DNA of 64,000 nucleotides, taken from the NCBI RefSeq assembly GCF_022952855.1, contig NZ_JALJDX010000210.1, positions 20,544 to 84,543 on the forward strand, given 5' to 3'. The DNA is from Pseudomonas sp. RGM2987. GTDB lineage: Bacteria; Pseudomonadota; Gammaproteobacteria; Pseudomonadales; Pseudomonadaceae. Both the position numbers and the translations under genes were made by a program. Positions 19,491 to 28,082 of the stretch are shown here, one piece after another; positions within the stretch are counted from its first letter, which is position 1; every line of letters begins with the position of its first letter. Below the pieces are notes generated by a model. The model was given only the letters and a program-made list of their open reading frames with translations, did no database searches and had not been told where the DNA came from.

Positions 19491-19655
19491 GCCTGTGAGT
19501 TGCGCTAGAAATGTGGAGCGCAGAGGCATGGGGAACTCGTCGCCGTGTTCGAGTGGTAACTTGGTATTCGGTGCTCCAGCCATAGGTTCAGCATTCTCTG
19601 TACGGCCTGGAATTACACCCTTCCTGACTTTGATGGTCTTGTCCGAGGGACAGCA

Positions 19656-20471
19656 CTACTCGGTCTTCGCCGCCATCAAAGCGTTCACTTCGCCGTATGT
19701 ATGGGCTTTCAAGGTTTGAGTGTCCAGTTGGCCATTATCCAGGAAGCTGCGGACCAATCCTCCCATGGCGCCGTGCAGGAACTCGGCGATGCAGGAGCCC
19801 GCACTGAGTCGTCTGACGCCCAGACGCTTCAATTCGTCAAGAGAGGGCAGTCCGTCCCGGGACAGCAGGTTGACTGGCAGTTTGGTGTCCCGGCAGATGG
19901 CGGCAATTTCGTGCGAATCGATCACGCCAGCGGCAAACAGGCCATCCGCCCCTGCGCTGGCATACAGTGCGCTGCGCTTGAGGAGTTCCTCCAGGCGTTG
20001 TTCGGCGGGGAGCAGGTTTTTCAGGTAGACGTCGGTCCGTACGTTGATGAACAGCTTGACGCCCGCCCGGTTCGCCACCTTTCTCGCGACGTCGATCTTG
20101 CGGACAAGCAGCTCTGGAGCGCCCAGGCCGTCTTCGATGTTGATCCCAACAGCCCCGGCGACGATGACGGCATCAATCACCTGACCGACCCGGTCCAGAT
20201 CATCTGAATAGCCACCTTCGATATCCACGGTGAGCGGTACGCTGAGCACGCGCACCATCGACTTGACGGTGGTGCTCAGCAGGTCGAGAGGCAGCTGGTT
20301 ACCATCCTGATAACCATGGGACCAGGCCATGGCCGCGCTGCTGGTCGCGACGGCCTTGCCGCCCAGACGTTCGACGATGCGCGCACCGCCCGCGTCGGCC
20401 ACGTTGGCCAAGACCAGTAGCCCATTCTGATGCAGGCTGTGAAAAGCGTTATCCAGTGTGGTCATGATCAT
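19656..20471 (-). CDS. Isocitrate lyase/PEP mutase family protein (271 aa)
   Basis: A (beta/alpha)8 enzyme that makes or breaks C-C or C-P bonds in 2-oxo or 2-hydroxy acids. Family marks are VADAGGARIVERLGGKAVATSSAAMAWSHGYQDG at the N-terminus, DIEGGY (metal-binding Asp region), GINIEDG and FINVRTDVYL. The catalytic loop lacks the KKCGH motif of isocitrate lyase, so it is one of the uncharacterised Pseudomonas paralogues of the 2-methylisocitrate-lyase/PEP-mutase group. AAAGGAG lies just upstream of the first ATG (20471); an ATG two codons later is equally possible. It is monocistronic and lies beside the island border, outside it. Confidence 0.85.
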   Translation of the reverse strand: MIMTTLDNAFHSLHQNGLLVLANVADAGGARIVERLGGKAVATSSAAMAWSHGYQDGNQLPLDLLSTTVKSMVRVLSVPLTVDIEGGYSDDLDRVGQVIDAVIVAGAVGINIEDGLGAPELLVRKIDVARKVANRAGVKLFINVRTDVYLKNLLPAEQRLEELLKRSALYASAGADGLFAAGVIDSHEIAAICRDTKLPVNLLSRDGLPSLDELKRLGVRRLSAGSCIAEFLHGAMGGLVRSFLDNGQLDTQTLKAHTYGEVNALMAAKTE

Positions 20472-20711
20472 TCAACTCCTTTGAACGTTATGTTTTTTAA
20501 TGGCAAGGGCGGCGTCAGGCCGGGCTATTGTAATGATTCAATCGGGTGGTTTGTTACTGGCGGTTTGCAGTGTTTCTGCGAGGCAGTCTTAAAGGGCAGC
20601 GCTGCTTTTAGGTATAGGCGGACAGCGGGATCAAGAGAGGTCCAACAAATGCAAACTCAGCTGTTCAGCGAATTTGTTAGCCGCCGTAGATAAGGTCCGC
20701 CCGTTCCTTGC

Positions 20712-20974
20712 AAGCGCTACGACTACAACTTCGCGGCAATCGGCGTGCCCGGCTTGGCCTTCATGACCCGCTACATTTCGGGCGACAATGTCCAGCGCAG
20801 CGCACCAGGCGAAGGCAAGGAATGGGAGCGCAACACCGACATTGCCTATGTGGTGCAGGACGGCACGTTGAGGGGCTGGGTTTCAAATGGCGCAACGCGA
20901 CGGTGCGTTCGAATTTTGGCAACGACCTGGATGAGAATCGGTTGATCGTCAGCTACACGATGGCGCTTTGGTAA
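20712..20974 (+). pseudogene. OprD-family porin, C-terminal remnant with a frameshift
   Basis: The last 85 or so codons of an OprD-type substrate-specific porin. KRYDYNFAAIGVPGLAFMTRY and EWERNTDIAYVVQDGTL match the conserved end, and after one missing base near 20873 the frame continues as GFKWRNATVRSNFGNDLDENR to the standard terminal beta-strand ending in W. No upstream porin sequence remains, so the gene lost most of its length by deletion as well. Confidence 0.85.
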
Positions 20975-20990
20975 CCGAGGCTTGCACTGG

Positions 20991-21014
20991 CCACGCCTTC
21001 CCATGAGGGCGTGG
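20991..21014. terminator. Hairpin between oprD remnant and luxR
   Basis: CCACGCC (20991-20997) and GGCGTGG (21008-21014) form a 7-bp stem with a 10-base loop. It lacks a T-tract. It probably was the end of the porin transcript and may also end the leftward luxR transcript. Confidence 0.45.
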
Positions 21015-21044
21015 TCATCATTCGAGTTTCAGAACATTTGCGTC

Positions 21045-21761
21045 TCAGGATAACAAGCCAGATAACGACGCCTTGACCGCCGCTTCAGTCTTGTTCGACG
21101 CCCGCAACTTGCGCATTGCATTCACCAGATGGAACTTCACCGTGCGTATGTCGATGTTCAGGATGATCCCGATTTCGACATAGGTTTTTCCCGATGCCGT
21201 CCACCTGAGGATTTCCTTCTCCCGGGCGGTCAGTGGCTTGTAAGTATCGACCATGGTTTTTGCGGAGAAAAACTGCGCCATGGCCTCATGTACCAGATGA
21301 GTCAACCAAATCAGCTTGGTCTCTTTACTTTCCATTTCCTGTATTGAAATGCGTTCGCTTGAGCGGGAGACGGAGAGCAGACCGATCGAGTTATGTTCGC
21401 GCCGCGAAGAAAGGCACCAGCCATGGTTGAGGTTGTAATGCCGCGCTTCTTCCCAGAACCCGCGCCCTGGATTTTGCTGCTGCGCAGACCAGCGCAATGG
21501 AGTCGAACGGGTCAGTCCATGTTCAACGGTGGGGTCCTGGGAGAAATAATCGCCAGCAATGTACTTTTTTTCCCAGGCGTCCGGGTAATTTGAAAGCAGA
21601 AAATATTGCGCTGGCGCTAACGGCGAACTTAATCTCAACCCATAAGAGCAAAACTCGAAGCCTAAGTCTGTTGTAACTTTAACGAGCTCGTTAAATAGCT
21701 CGTTTTCGCAAGTGCAGCCAGCCACAAGCGCTATAAGGTCTTCACGCCAATCAAACACCAA
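21045..21761 (-). CDS. LuxR-type quorum-sensing regulator (238 aa)
   Basis: A transcriptional activator with an acyl-homoserine-lactone-binding domain (about 20-165) and a LuxR HTH (about 172-235). The conserved signal-pocket residues are all present: W63, Y67, D76, P77 and W91, with a Gly at 114, matching W57/Y61/D70/P71/W85/G113 of TraR/LuxR. The HTH reads LTAREKEILRWTASGKTYVEIG. The start is TTG at 21761 preceded by GGAAGG on the minus strand; no in-frame ATG lies upstream. It is divergent from luxI, so the pair shares the 382-bp control region, and it is most likely responsive to the product of that gene. Confidence 0.9.
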   Translation of the reverse strand: MVFDWREDLIALVAGCTCENELFNELVKVTTDLGFEFCSYGLRLSSPLAPAQYFLLSNYPDAWEKKYIAGDYFSQDPTVEHGLTRSTPLRWSAQQQNPGRGFWEEARHYNLNHGWCLSSRREHNSIGLLSVSRSSERISIQEMESKETKLIWLTHLVHEAMAQFFSAKTMVDTYKPLTAREKEILRWTASGKTYVEIGIILNIDIRTVKFHLVNAMRKLRASNKTEAAVKASLSGLLS

Positions 21762-22143
21762 TATTACCTTCCATGGTCAGCGCTCTTTCGTGACAAGAGC
21801 GGGGCTCATCATACAGGATTAAAACGCTGTCGGGAGATGCAGTGGCCTTCCTATGGCAGTCCTTCAGCAGATAAGGCCAGCGCCTGGCGCTTCCAAACAT
21901 TCGGCATCGCCGATGCGTCTAGACAGAGCAATAGAAGCCAGGGCTAATGGCGCACTTTTTAGTACTAAGGTGCTAGAAAGCTGGCAAGAGACGGTATGAT
22001 TCTTTTGTCGTAGATACAATTCGGTGTTTTCAAGAAGGACCTTGTGGCGACTCGCTGATTTGCCTGGCCTGCCCATTCGGGCAGCTACTCAAAAAGAGCC
22101 CGGTTTGTTGTACTGGCGGAATAATTCTCGTCAGGTGGTAGTT
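21762..22143. promoter_or_regulatory. Divergent luxR-luxI control region
   Basis: A 382-bp, A+T-rich, gene-free region. A possible luxI -10 is TACAAT at 22015-22020. About 35-45 bases upstream lies GCTAG-AAAG-CTGGC (21972-21985), an imperfect dyad with CT-N12-AG spacing at 21973-21988, placed where a lux box normally overlaps the -35. A second CT-N12-AG stretch at 21827-21842 is less symmetric. Neither is a strong match to a known lux box; both are motif guesses. Confidence 0.35.
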
Positions 22144-22728
22144 ATGCTGACCGCGGTAACAGGGACTGTTAGCGATCTTTTGCCAGGAATGGAAACTGCG
22201 CTGGCTAAATATAGATATCAGGTATTCGTCAAAGAGTTAGGCTGGCCTTTGCCTTGTGAAAAAGGAATTGAACTAGACGCCTTTGATCGTTCTGACACAG
22301 TGTATGTCCTGGCCTGTGATGATAATCAGGAGATCTTCGGTTGTGCTCGTTTGATTCCCACGCATCGGCCTTATCTGCTGGGGGATGTTTTCCCGTATTT
22401 GATGGGAAGCAATCCGCTGCCGTCGTCGCCGCAGATATGGGAACTTTCCCGGTTCGCCATCAGCAAGCCGAAAGGGCAAGTACTGACGGCTGAGCAAGCT
22501 TGGCGAAATACAGTGAAACTGGTCAAGGAAGTCATCGACGTCGCACGTTCGAAAGGCGCGTTTCGGCTGATTGCCTTTACAGCCGTGGGCAACGAGCGTT
22601 TGCTGAAGCGGATGGGCGTCAACACCCGAAGGATTTCGGCGCCACAGCTTATCGACAATAAAAGTGTTGTGCCTTTCTGGATCGAAATCGACGACGAAAC
22701 CACCAGCGCTTTGTCTCTGGCCGCCTAG
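22144..22728 (+). CDS. Acyl-homoserine-lactone synthase, LuxI family (194 aa)
   Basis: Makes an N-acyl-homoserine lactone from S-adenosylmethionine and an acyl-ACP or acyl-CoA. The conserved set is complete: R24, F28, W34, D45, D48, R69, E100 and R103 (YRYQVFVKELGW, ELDAFDRSDTVYV, GCARLIPT, WELSRFAI). I use the ATG at 22144 after AGGTGG, giving normal length; the frame stays open 40 codons further up but that part does not fit the family. The acyl chain cannot be read from the sequence. It is followed after 31 bp by the biosynthetic genes. Confidence 0.92.
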   Translation: MLTAVTGTVSDLLPGMETALAKYRYQVFVKELGWPLPCEKGIELDAFDRSDTVYVLACDDNQEIFGCARLIPTHRPYLLGDVFPYLMGSNPLPSSPQIWELSRFAISKPKGQVLTAEQAWRNTVKLVKEVIDVARSKGAFRLIAFTAVGNERLLKRMGVNTRRISAPQLIDNKSVVPFWIEIDDETTSALSLAA

Positions 22729-22759
22729 TCATCATAGCGAATCATAGTTGGAATAATCG

Positions 22760-23806
22760 ATGAGTAGAGTATCGGGCTTGGCGGCGTGCGACTGGGATGC
22801 CCTGGTACGCCTGGATGAACGTATTTCGGCCGTGGGGCGCTCCTGGCAACAACTTGAGCAGCGGGTCACCACGGCCTGCACCTACTCTGCGACCGAGCAC
22901 AATGTGCCGGTGGCGTGGAGGGATGAAGAGGGCGAGGTCGTCGCGTTCTGCATCGTGCATTTCGATCGGCAGGATACGGTCAACGGCGTGGGCAACGCGT
23001 ATTTCTCCACGCTGATGGCCTTGCCGGTTGCGAGCGTGCTGAAACAGCTGTTGTGCAGCTGTGTCGAGTACATAAACAACACGAGGCTGTTGCCCGGACA
23101 GGTGACGGAGCTGGTGGGCCCTCTCCACAGTTCGTTCCTGGTTGAGCGCGGTTTGCGCACATTCGAGTCGGACTTCAATGTGTTTTCGTTGCCGTCCAAC
23201 AGCCCTGAGCTAACCGACGCCTTGATCGAGGCCGGTTGCGAAAAGGCAAAGGACCTGATTGAAATTGTGTTCCAGCCCCCAGCCGAGGGCTACCAGCAGC
23301 ACGACCTGGAAGAAAAACTGACCCGGCGCTTGACGGGTATTCAGTTCCATCGTTATGGCCAGGACGAGTTGGTCGCCAAGAGTCAAGCGCTGGCTGACTG
23401 CTACAACCGCGTCTGGCAACGGAACTGGGGTTTCAGTCCTTCCTCCGCCGGGCAGTTTGAAGTGGCGGCTCGCAACATCAAGGACATATCGGCACTGATT
23501 GCCGAACAGGACGGCGAAATCCTTGGCTTCACCATGTTTGCTCCGGCGATGAACGAGCAGGGTGTGTATGGCCGCGCGTTCTTTACCGGGGTGGCCCCGG
23601 AATATCAGAAAAAAGGCCTGTCGGTTGCGCTGACATTGAAATTGTCCGCCATCGCCTTACACCAGGTGGGCCGCAGCAAAATCAGTGTGTCTTGGATGCT
23701 CGAGGATAACGTCATGGTGCTTCGAACGATGCGCCACCTCACCCGCGATGGCATTTGCACCGAAAGGGCCTATCGCGTCTTCAGATACACCGCATCGGTT
23801 GAGTGA
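22760..23806 (+). CDS. GNAT-fold acyltransferase (348 aa)
   Basis: About twice the length of a simple GNAT, with a degenerate N-terminal half and a recognisable C-terminal GNAT core at about 240-345: GRAFFTGVAPEYQKKGLSVALTLKL carries the Q/R-x2-G-x-G/A-type acyl-CoA loop. The long GNAT size resembles bacterial N-acyltransferases that acylate amines. It lies 7 bp before the alpha-oxoamine synthase; N-acylation of the amine made by that enzyme would be logical, as GNAT-type ceramide synthase does in bacterial sphingolipid pathways. That role is inference. Confidence 0.7.
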   Translation: MSRVSGLAACDWDALVRLDERISAVGRSWQQLEQRVTTACTYSATEHNVPVAWRDEEGEVVAFCIVHFDRQDTVNGVGNAYFSTLMALPVASVLKQLLCSCVEYINNTRLLPGQVTELVGPLHSSFLVERGLRTFESDFNVFSLPSNSPELTDALIEAGCEKAKDLIEIVFQPPAEGYQQHDLEEKLTRRLTGIQFHRYGQDELVAKSQALADCYNRVWQRNWGFSPSSAGQFEVAARNIKDISALIAEQDGEILGFTMFAPAMNEQGVYGRAFFTGVAPEYQKKGLSVALTLKLSAIALHQVGRSKISVSWMLEDNVMVLRTMRHLTRDGICTERAYRVFRYTASVE

Positions 23807-23813
23807 GAGTTTT

Positions 23814-24968
23814 ATGCGTATTGATGATGTCGCGTTCAAATCGAAAGAGTTGGGTTTCTACACGTACTTCCCTCAAGTGCGCTCGGCGTGCGGCCGGGAC
23901 ATGACGCTGCTGGATGGCCGGACGATGCTGAATTTTGCATCGTGCGACTATCTGGGCCTTTCCAATCACCCGCGCATGAAAGAGTCGGCCATTTCCGCCA
24001 TCCAGAAGTACGGCTCGAACATTGGCGGACCAATGATTTTCAGTGGTTTCACCGAGTACCACGAGCGTTTGCAGCAGCGCTACAGCGAGCTGTATACCGG
24101 GCGCACCGCGTTGATGTTCACCACCTCTTACCAGGCGAACTTCGGCGTTATTCCGTTGGCGGCTGAACGCGCCGACCTGATCCTGCTTGACAAGCTGTCC
24201 CACGTTTCCATCTGGGACGGGGTGAAGTTATCGGGCAGCCCCTTCAGGGCCTACAGTCATGCCAACGTTGAAATGTTGGAGCAATTGGTCCTGCTGAACC
24301 TGGACAAGAAAATCCTCATCGTGACCGACGGGGTGTTCTCGGCGGACGGCGATGTCGCCGATCTCGAGAAAATCACCCGCTTGAAGCAGCTCCATCCGGC
24401 GCTGGAAATCTACATCGATGACGCGCACGGCGTTGGCATGCTGGGCAACAGCGGCCAAGGTGCCTGCGAAGCGGCCGGGGTGCTGTCGGACATCGACTAC
24501 ATTGTCGGCACCATGAGCAAGGCGTTCGGCTCATCGGGCGGCTTCGTGGTGTTCAAAGACGAGGTGTTCGCGGAAAAAGTCAGGTTCCGATGCCCGACCT
24601 ACAATGCTTCGCGCTCGGTTTCGCCAGGCGTTGCCTCGGCGTCCTGCACCGCGTTGGAGATCAATGCCACGGAAGGAAGCATGCGCCGGGCCGGGCTCGC
24701 TGAACTCACTCACTACACCCATGAGCAAATCGATGCGCTCGGTGTCGACAAGCTTTATTCGAAAACAGCGGTGATTCCGGTGGTGTTCAAGGACCCGATG
24801 GAAGCTGCACGGGTCAACGCCGGGTTGGTTGAGAAAGGGATCATGGGGTCGTTGTTCGTGCCGCCGTTCGTGCCGAAACACCAGTCCAGGATCAGGTTGT
24901 GCCTGACTTACAACCACACCCAGAGCGATGTGGACTATTGCATCGATGCGCTGCGCCAGATCATTTGA
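23814..24968 (+). CDS. PLP-dependent alpha-oxoamine synthase (384 aa)
   Basis: Fold type I enzyme of the KBL/AONS/serine-palmitoyltransferase/CqsA family, which joins an amino acid to an acyl thioester with loss of CO2, giving an alpha-aminoketone. I use the ATG at 23814 (MRIDDVAF), giving normal family length. Marks: NFASCDYLGLSNHP (substrate entrance), the GSNIGGPMIFSGFTEYHERL region, D202-D203-A-H205-G-V-G (PLP contacts) and the Schiff-base K236 in GTMSKAFGSSGG. A dedicated ACP and ketosynthases nearby suggest an ACP-bound acyl donor. Amino acid choice is unknown. This is the key enzyme of the cluster. Confidence 0.9.
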   Translation: MRIDDVAFKSKELGFYTYFPQVRSACGRDMTLLDGRTMLNFASCDYLGLSNHPRMKESAISAIQKYGSNIGGPMIFSGFTEYHERLQQRYSELYTGRTALMFTTSYQANFGVIPLAAERADLILLDKLSHVSIWDGVKLSGSPFRAYSHANVEMLEQLVLLNLDKKILIVTDGVFSADGDVADLEKITRLKQLHPALEIYIDDAHGVGMLGNSGQGACEAAGVLSDIDYIVGTMSKAFGSSGGFVVFKDEVFAEKVRFRCPTYNASRSVSPGVASASCTALEINATEGSMRRAGLAELTHYTHEQIDALGVDKLYSKTAVIPVVFKDPMEAARVNAGLVEKGIMGSLFVPPFVPKHQSRIRLCLTYNHTQSDVDYCIDALRQII

Positions 24969-24984
24969 GCGGACGAAAAACGAA

Positions 24985-25722
24985 ATGATTCAAGTGGGTT
25001 CGGCGCTGTTAAGTATCGTTCTTTTCTACTTCATCCTGTGCAAGGGTTTGGGACTGCTGGTCATTAACCGAGGGGTGCGTGTCAATTACACAAGGAAGGT
25101 CGGGCACTTTGCGATGTTCATGCTGCCCAGTCTGTTTTTTGCGTTGTTCAATATCCAGGACACCCATGAACGGCTGCTGCTCTCGGCGTTGTCCACCGCC
25201 ATCCTGTTCTTTGCCATGTGTGGCTGGTCACGCCGTCGGTCGCTGACCGCGCAACACATGTTCGCCAGTATTGACCGGCCAGAAGACGCACCGAACACGC
25301 TGTCCTGGTTGGTGAGCCAGACGGTCGCGGGCTTGTTGGTGTTGTGGGTGACGCAATATATCTGGCTGGCCATCGGCGTCCCGCTGGAACTGCTCTATAT
25401 CACGATCCTGGCGACGACGTTTGGTGACGGCCTGGCGGAGCCTGTCGGTATCAGGTTTGGAAAACATGAATACACGACCAAAGGTTTTTTTGTCGACAAG
25501 ACATTCAAAAGGACCCTGGAAGGCTCGGCCACCGTGTTTGTGATGTCGATGCTGTTTTGCGTGTTGTTCAAGGATTACTTCGCAGGGCATCAATTCGTAT
25601 TGCTGTGCGCCGTCTTTCCTCTCGCACTGACCCTGACCGAAGCGAAGTCCCCTCACACGTGGGATACGCCGTTCTTGTTCATGGTCGGCAATGCCATTGT
25701 CACCGGGGTCTATTTACTGTGA
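24985..25722 (+). CDS. Dolichol/phytol-kinase-like CTP-dependent lipid kinase (245 aa)
   Basis: An integral membrane protein with about seven hydrophobic segments. The family motif of SEC59/DGK1/VTE5 lipid kinases is present: TFGDGLAEPVGIRFGKHEY, then KTFKRTLEGSATVF. These enzymes phosphorylate long-chain alcohols or diacylglycerol, usually with CTP. An older label for such proteins is phosphatidate cytidylyltransferase-like. In this operon it may phosphorylate a long-chain amino alcohol. The start ATG is 16 bp after the oxoamine synthase; a 4-bp GTGA overlap links it to the next gene. Confidence 0.75.
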   Translation: MIQVGSALLSIVLFYFILCKGLGLLVINRGVRVNYTRKVGHFAMFMLPSLFFALFNIQDTHERLLLSALSTAILFFAMCGWSRRRSLTAQHMFASIDRPEDAPNTLSWLVSQTVAGLLVLWVTQYIWLAIGVPLELLYITILATTFGDGLAEPVGIRFGKHEYTTKGFFVDKTFKRTLEGSATVFVMSMLFCVLFKDYFAGHQFVLLCAVFPLALTLTEAKSPHTWDTPFLFMVGNAIVTGVYLL

Positions 25723-26300
25723 TTTATTTGATACGCCACGCCACCCCCCTGATCGACTACGGACGCTGCGGTGCTGTCTCGGCCAAAGTGCTGCTGGATG
25801 AGTACAACCAGACTTCGTCGATCGACGAGGCCGAAATTGCCGATTTCCTGAGCCGTGCGCAGTTGTCCGGGCCGCTGATGACGCCAGGGCTGAACATCAT
25901 TTCATCGCCGATCAATCGAGCCTATGCCACAGCCTGCCGGCTGTTCGATGCCGGACGTATCCGGCAAGACAACCGATTGAAGGAGTTCGACCTGCGGCTG
26001 GGTCGCGTGCCTTTGTTGAAGATGGGTTTGAGGCAATGGTTCGCCTTGCATCGCGTGCTTTGGCTGATGGGTATTTCGTTGGGGGCCGCATCCCGAAGAT
26101 CGGAACACCTGCGTGCCGTGGGGGTGGCCGATGAGCTTTATACCGCGTGCACGACGACCGGGGAGACCACGGTCGTGGTCTCCCACGGCATGTTCTTGAG
26201 GACCGTGCGCAAGACGCTGCAAAGACAGGGCATGCAGTTCCGTACGGTGTATCGCTCGGGGTGTTTTACGGTTGAGGCTTTAGCGCCAGGGAAAGGATGA
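25719..26300 (+). CDS. Histidine phosphatase superfamily protein (193 aa)
   Basis: Starts with GTG at 25719, overlapping the kinase stop by 4 bp. The catalytic RHG-type motif is YLIRHATPL at the N-terminus, with a later Arg in SSPINRAYATA, a Glu in RLKEFDLRLG and the second catalytic His in VVVSHGMFLRT. So it is a phosphohistidine-type phosphatase, not a mutase by necessity. Coupling to a lipid kinase suggests removal of a phosphate from the same or a later intermediate. Confidence 0.8.
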   Translation: MIYLIRHATPLIDYGRCGAVSAKVLLDEYNQTSSIDEAEIADFLSRAQLSGPLMTPGLNIISSPINRAYATACRLFDAGRIRQDNRLKEFDLRLGRVPLLKMGLRQWFALHRVLWLMGISLGAASRRSEHLRAVGVADELYTACTTTGETTVVVSHGMFLRTVRKTLQRQGMQFRTVYRSGCFTVEALAPGKG

Positions 26301-26307
26301 CTGATAG

Positions 26308-27213
26308 GTGAAGAAGGTACTGCTTTTAGGCGCCAGCGGTTTCATCGGGCAGGGTGCCTACGAAATCCTCAGGCAGGAACAAGACCTGCGGGTTACCCGC
26401 CACTCACGTTCGCCAAAGGCGGGTTTTGCGGTGTGCGAGGTCGGCTCTACGGCGTTTATCGAACTGATCAAAGATCACGATTTCATTGTCAATTGCACGG
26501 GCATCGGCCTCAGTCGCCTGGGGACGAGCCGTGCCAATAACGAGACACTGACCCAACAGATAATGGCGTCCATCCGCGTCGGCGCGCTCGATAAGAAAAA
26601 CCTGTTCCACTTGAGCAGCGTCAAGGCCTATAACCCGGAGAAAAGGCGGGACGCGTACGCGGACGACAAATGGGCTGCCGAGCAGGTTATTCGTGCCAAT
26701 GACCACAAAGTGCAGGGCGTGATCCTACGGGTGCCGACGGTACTGGGCCGCCGCGATAAAAACCTGCTGCCGATGATTTCGATGTGCAAATTGAAGTTAT
26801 TGCCATTGGTCACCAGCGAACTTCCAGCCTTGCACGTCATTGGCGTGGAGAGCATTGCCCGATCGATCCTCCAATGGCTCTCACGTCCTCCCGAACGGAC
26901 TTTGCAGACCTGCTATCTGCTGAGCGACGACACGGTTACCTATAACGATCTGGTCGACGAGGTGTACCGCCGGCTCCAGGGCGCCGAAGGCCGGGCGAGG
27001 TTACGCACGGTAAGGGTGCGCACACTATTCCGGATCTACAAGGTGCTGTCTTTCGTCGATGCCTTCAGGCGCCAGCGCAAATTGTTTCCCTGGGCGCGCT
27101 TCAATGACTTGTTCGTATACCCCTGGCGGGTCGAAAAGGATGTCAGGGTGATCACGACCCGTTCAACGTTATCGGTATTGGTGGGGGCTTATTTTGAAAA
27201 CGCTCAGGATTGA
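26308..27213 (+). CDS. NAD(P)-dependent epimerase/reductase, extended SDR (301 aa)
   Basis: Rossmann motif GASGFIGQGAYEIL at the N-terminus, then a catalytic Ser in FHLSSVKAYNP and a downstream DDKWAAEQVI in place of the usual YxxxK; the tyrosine position appears as Y in DAYADDKWAAE (Y-x3-K). The start is GTG at 26308 with AAGGA 10 bases upstream. A reductase of the 3-oxo group left by the oxoamine synthase is a reasonable guess, by analogy with extended-SDR ceramide reductases. It overlaps the methyltransferase gene by 20 bp. Confidence 0.8.
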   Translation: MKKVLLLGASGFIGQGAYEILRQEQDLRVTRHSRSPKAGFAVCEVGSTAFIELIKDHDFIVNCTGIGLSRLGTSRANNETLTQQIMASIRVGALDKKNLFHLSSVKAYNPEKRRDAYADDKWAAEQVIRANDHKVQGVILRVPTVLGRRDKNLLPMISMCKLKLLPLVTSELPALHVIGVESIARSILQWLSRPPERTLQTCYLLSDDTVTYNDLVDEVYRRLQGAEGRARLRTVRVRTLFRIYKVLSFVDAFRRQRKLFPWARFNDLFVYPWRVEKDVRVITTRSTLSVLVGAYFENAQD

Positions 27214-27808
27214 TGTCGCCGCCAGTTTGCTGGTGCCGGTCGCATGCGCCTCTTGGGTGTTGTATGTCTGCACGGGGTTTGCGTTGTTCCAGTCAGTCGT
27301 CATGGCCGCCATCCTGCTCGCCGCAGAGTTTTATTTCCTGCGTGAAACCGACAGCGGCAGCCAATTCGACAAAGGACTGAAAAGTGGCTTCATGGTGTCG
27401 TGCGCCATCGCGATCGTCATGCTGCTGCAGTTACTGACGCGCAGCGATGCGATGCTGCAATTGGCCGGATCGCTGCTGATCCTGTGCGGCATCGGCCTTC
27501 GAGCCCATGGAAAGATCATATTGGGACGGCACTTTTCCCATTCGCTGCGGGTGCTGGATGACCATGAATTGATCCGCGCGGGTGCCTTCCGCTACATCCG
27601 CCACCCGGCCTATTTCGGCACGCTGCTCATTGTGACCGGATTCAGTTTGTACGCCAGCGTATACGCGGCGGCGATCATCTTCGCCGTTGCACTTGCATTG
27701 ATTCTTAAACGGGTCGACGGCGAAGAAAAAATGTTGGTCGGTTTTTTTGGCGAATCCTACGTTCGTTATCAGGCCGGCAGCTTCAAGGTCATTCCTTTCA
27801 TTATTTGA
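27194..27808 (+). CDS. Isoprenylcysteine/phospholipid methyltransferase-like membrane protein (204 aa)
   Basis: A membrane protein of the ICMT/PEMT group. The signature is FRYIRHPAYFGTL (RHPxYxG) followed by GEEKMLVGFFGESYVRYQ, which form the SAM site. Four to five hydrophobic segments precede it. The start is TTG at 27194 behind a GGGGG tract, inside the end of the previous gene. Methylation of a lipid amine, hydroxyl or carboxyl is expected from the family; the acceptor is not known. Confidence 0.82.
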   Translation: MKTLRIDVAASLLVPVACASWVLYVCTGFALFQSVVMAAILLAAEFYFLRETDSGSQFDKGLKSGFMVSCAIAIVMLLQLLTRSDAMLQLAGSLLILCGIGLRAHGKIILGRHFSHSLRVLDDHELIRAGAFRYIRHPAYFGTLLIVTGFSLYASVYAAAIIFAVALALILKRVDGEEKMLVGFFGESYVRYQAGSFKVIPFII

Positions 27809-27830
27809 TTGCGTCATTCCAGGAGGTCTC

Positions 27831-28082
27831 ATGACTCACGTTCACGAAGCAAAAATCAAGGAAATCGTTTCCCAGGTCCTGGGGGTCTACGCCGAAGAAA
27901 TCCAGAACCATAAGAACTTCATCGAAGCCTATGGCGCCGACTCGATGTCGGGAATAGAAATTCTCGCCGGCATCGAAAGTGCGTTCCAAGTGCGGGTCGA
28001 TGAAGCCTACATCCCCAGGATCACCAGTGTGGATTCGATACTCTCGTTTATCGACAAGACCCTTGAGGCTGAGTGTGCATGA
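27831..28082 (+). CDS. Acyl carrier protein (83 aa)
   Basis: A small acidic helical carrier. The phosphopantetheine site is Ser38 in GADSMSGIE. It has the best ribosome site of the cluster (AGGAGG 5 bases before ATG), fitting high demand for the carrier. Its ATGA overlap with the ketosynthase gene ties the two. It is not the housekeeping AcpP, which lies with fab genes elsewhere in Pseudomonas. Confidence 0.92.
   Translation: MTHVHEAKIKEIVSQVLGVYAEEIQNHKNFIEAYGADSMSGIEILAGIESAFQVRVDEAYIPRITSVDSILSFIDKTLEAECA

Noticed and set aside
19102..19719. A 205-codon plus-strand frame crossing attR and the displaced terminator
   Set aside because: It reads through the attachment repeat and a strong terminator and has no conserved features.
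21827..21842. CT-N12-AG stretch as a lux box
   Set aside because: It has the spacing but almost no dyad symmetry; the stretch at 21972-21985 is better placed and more symmetric.
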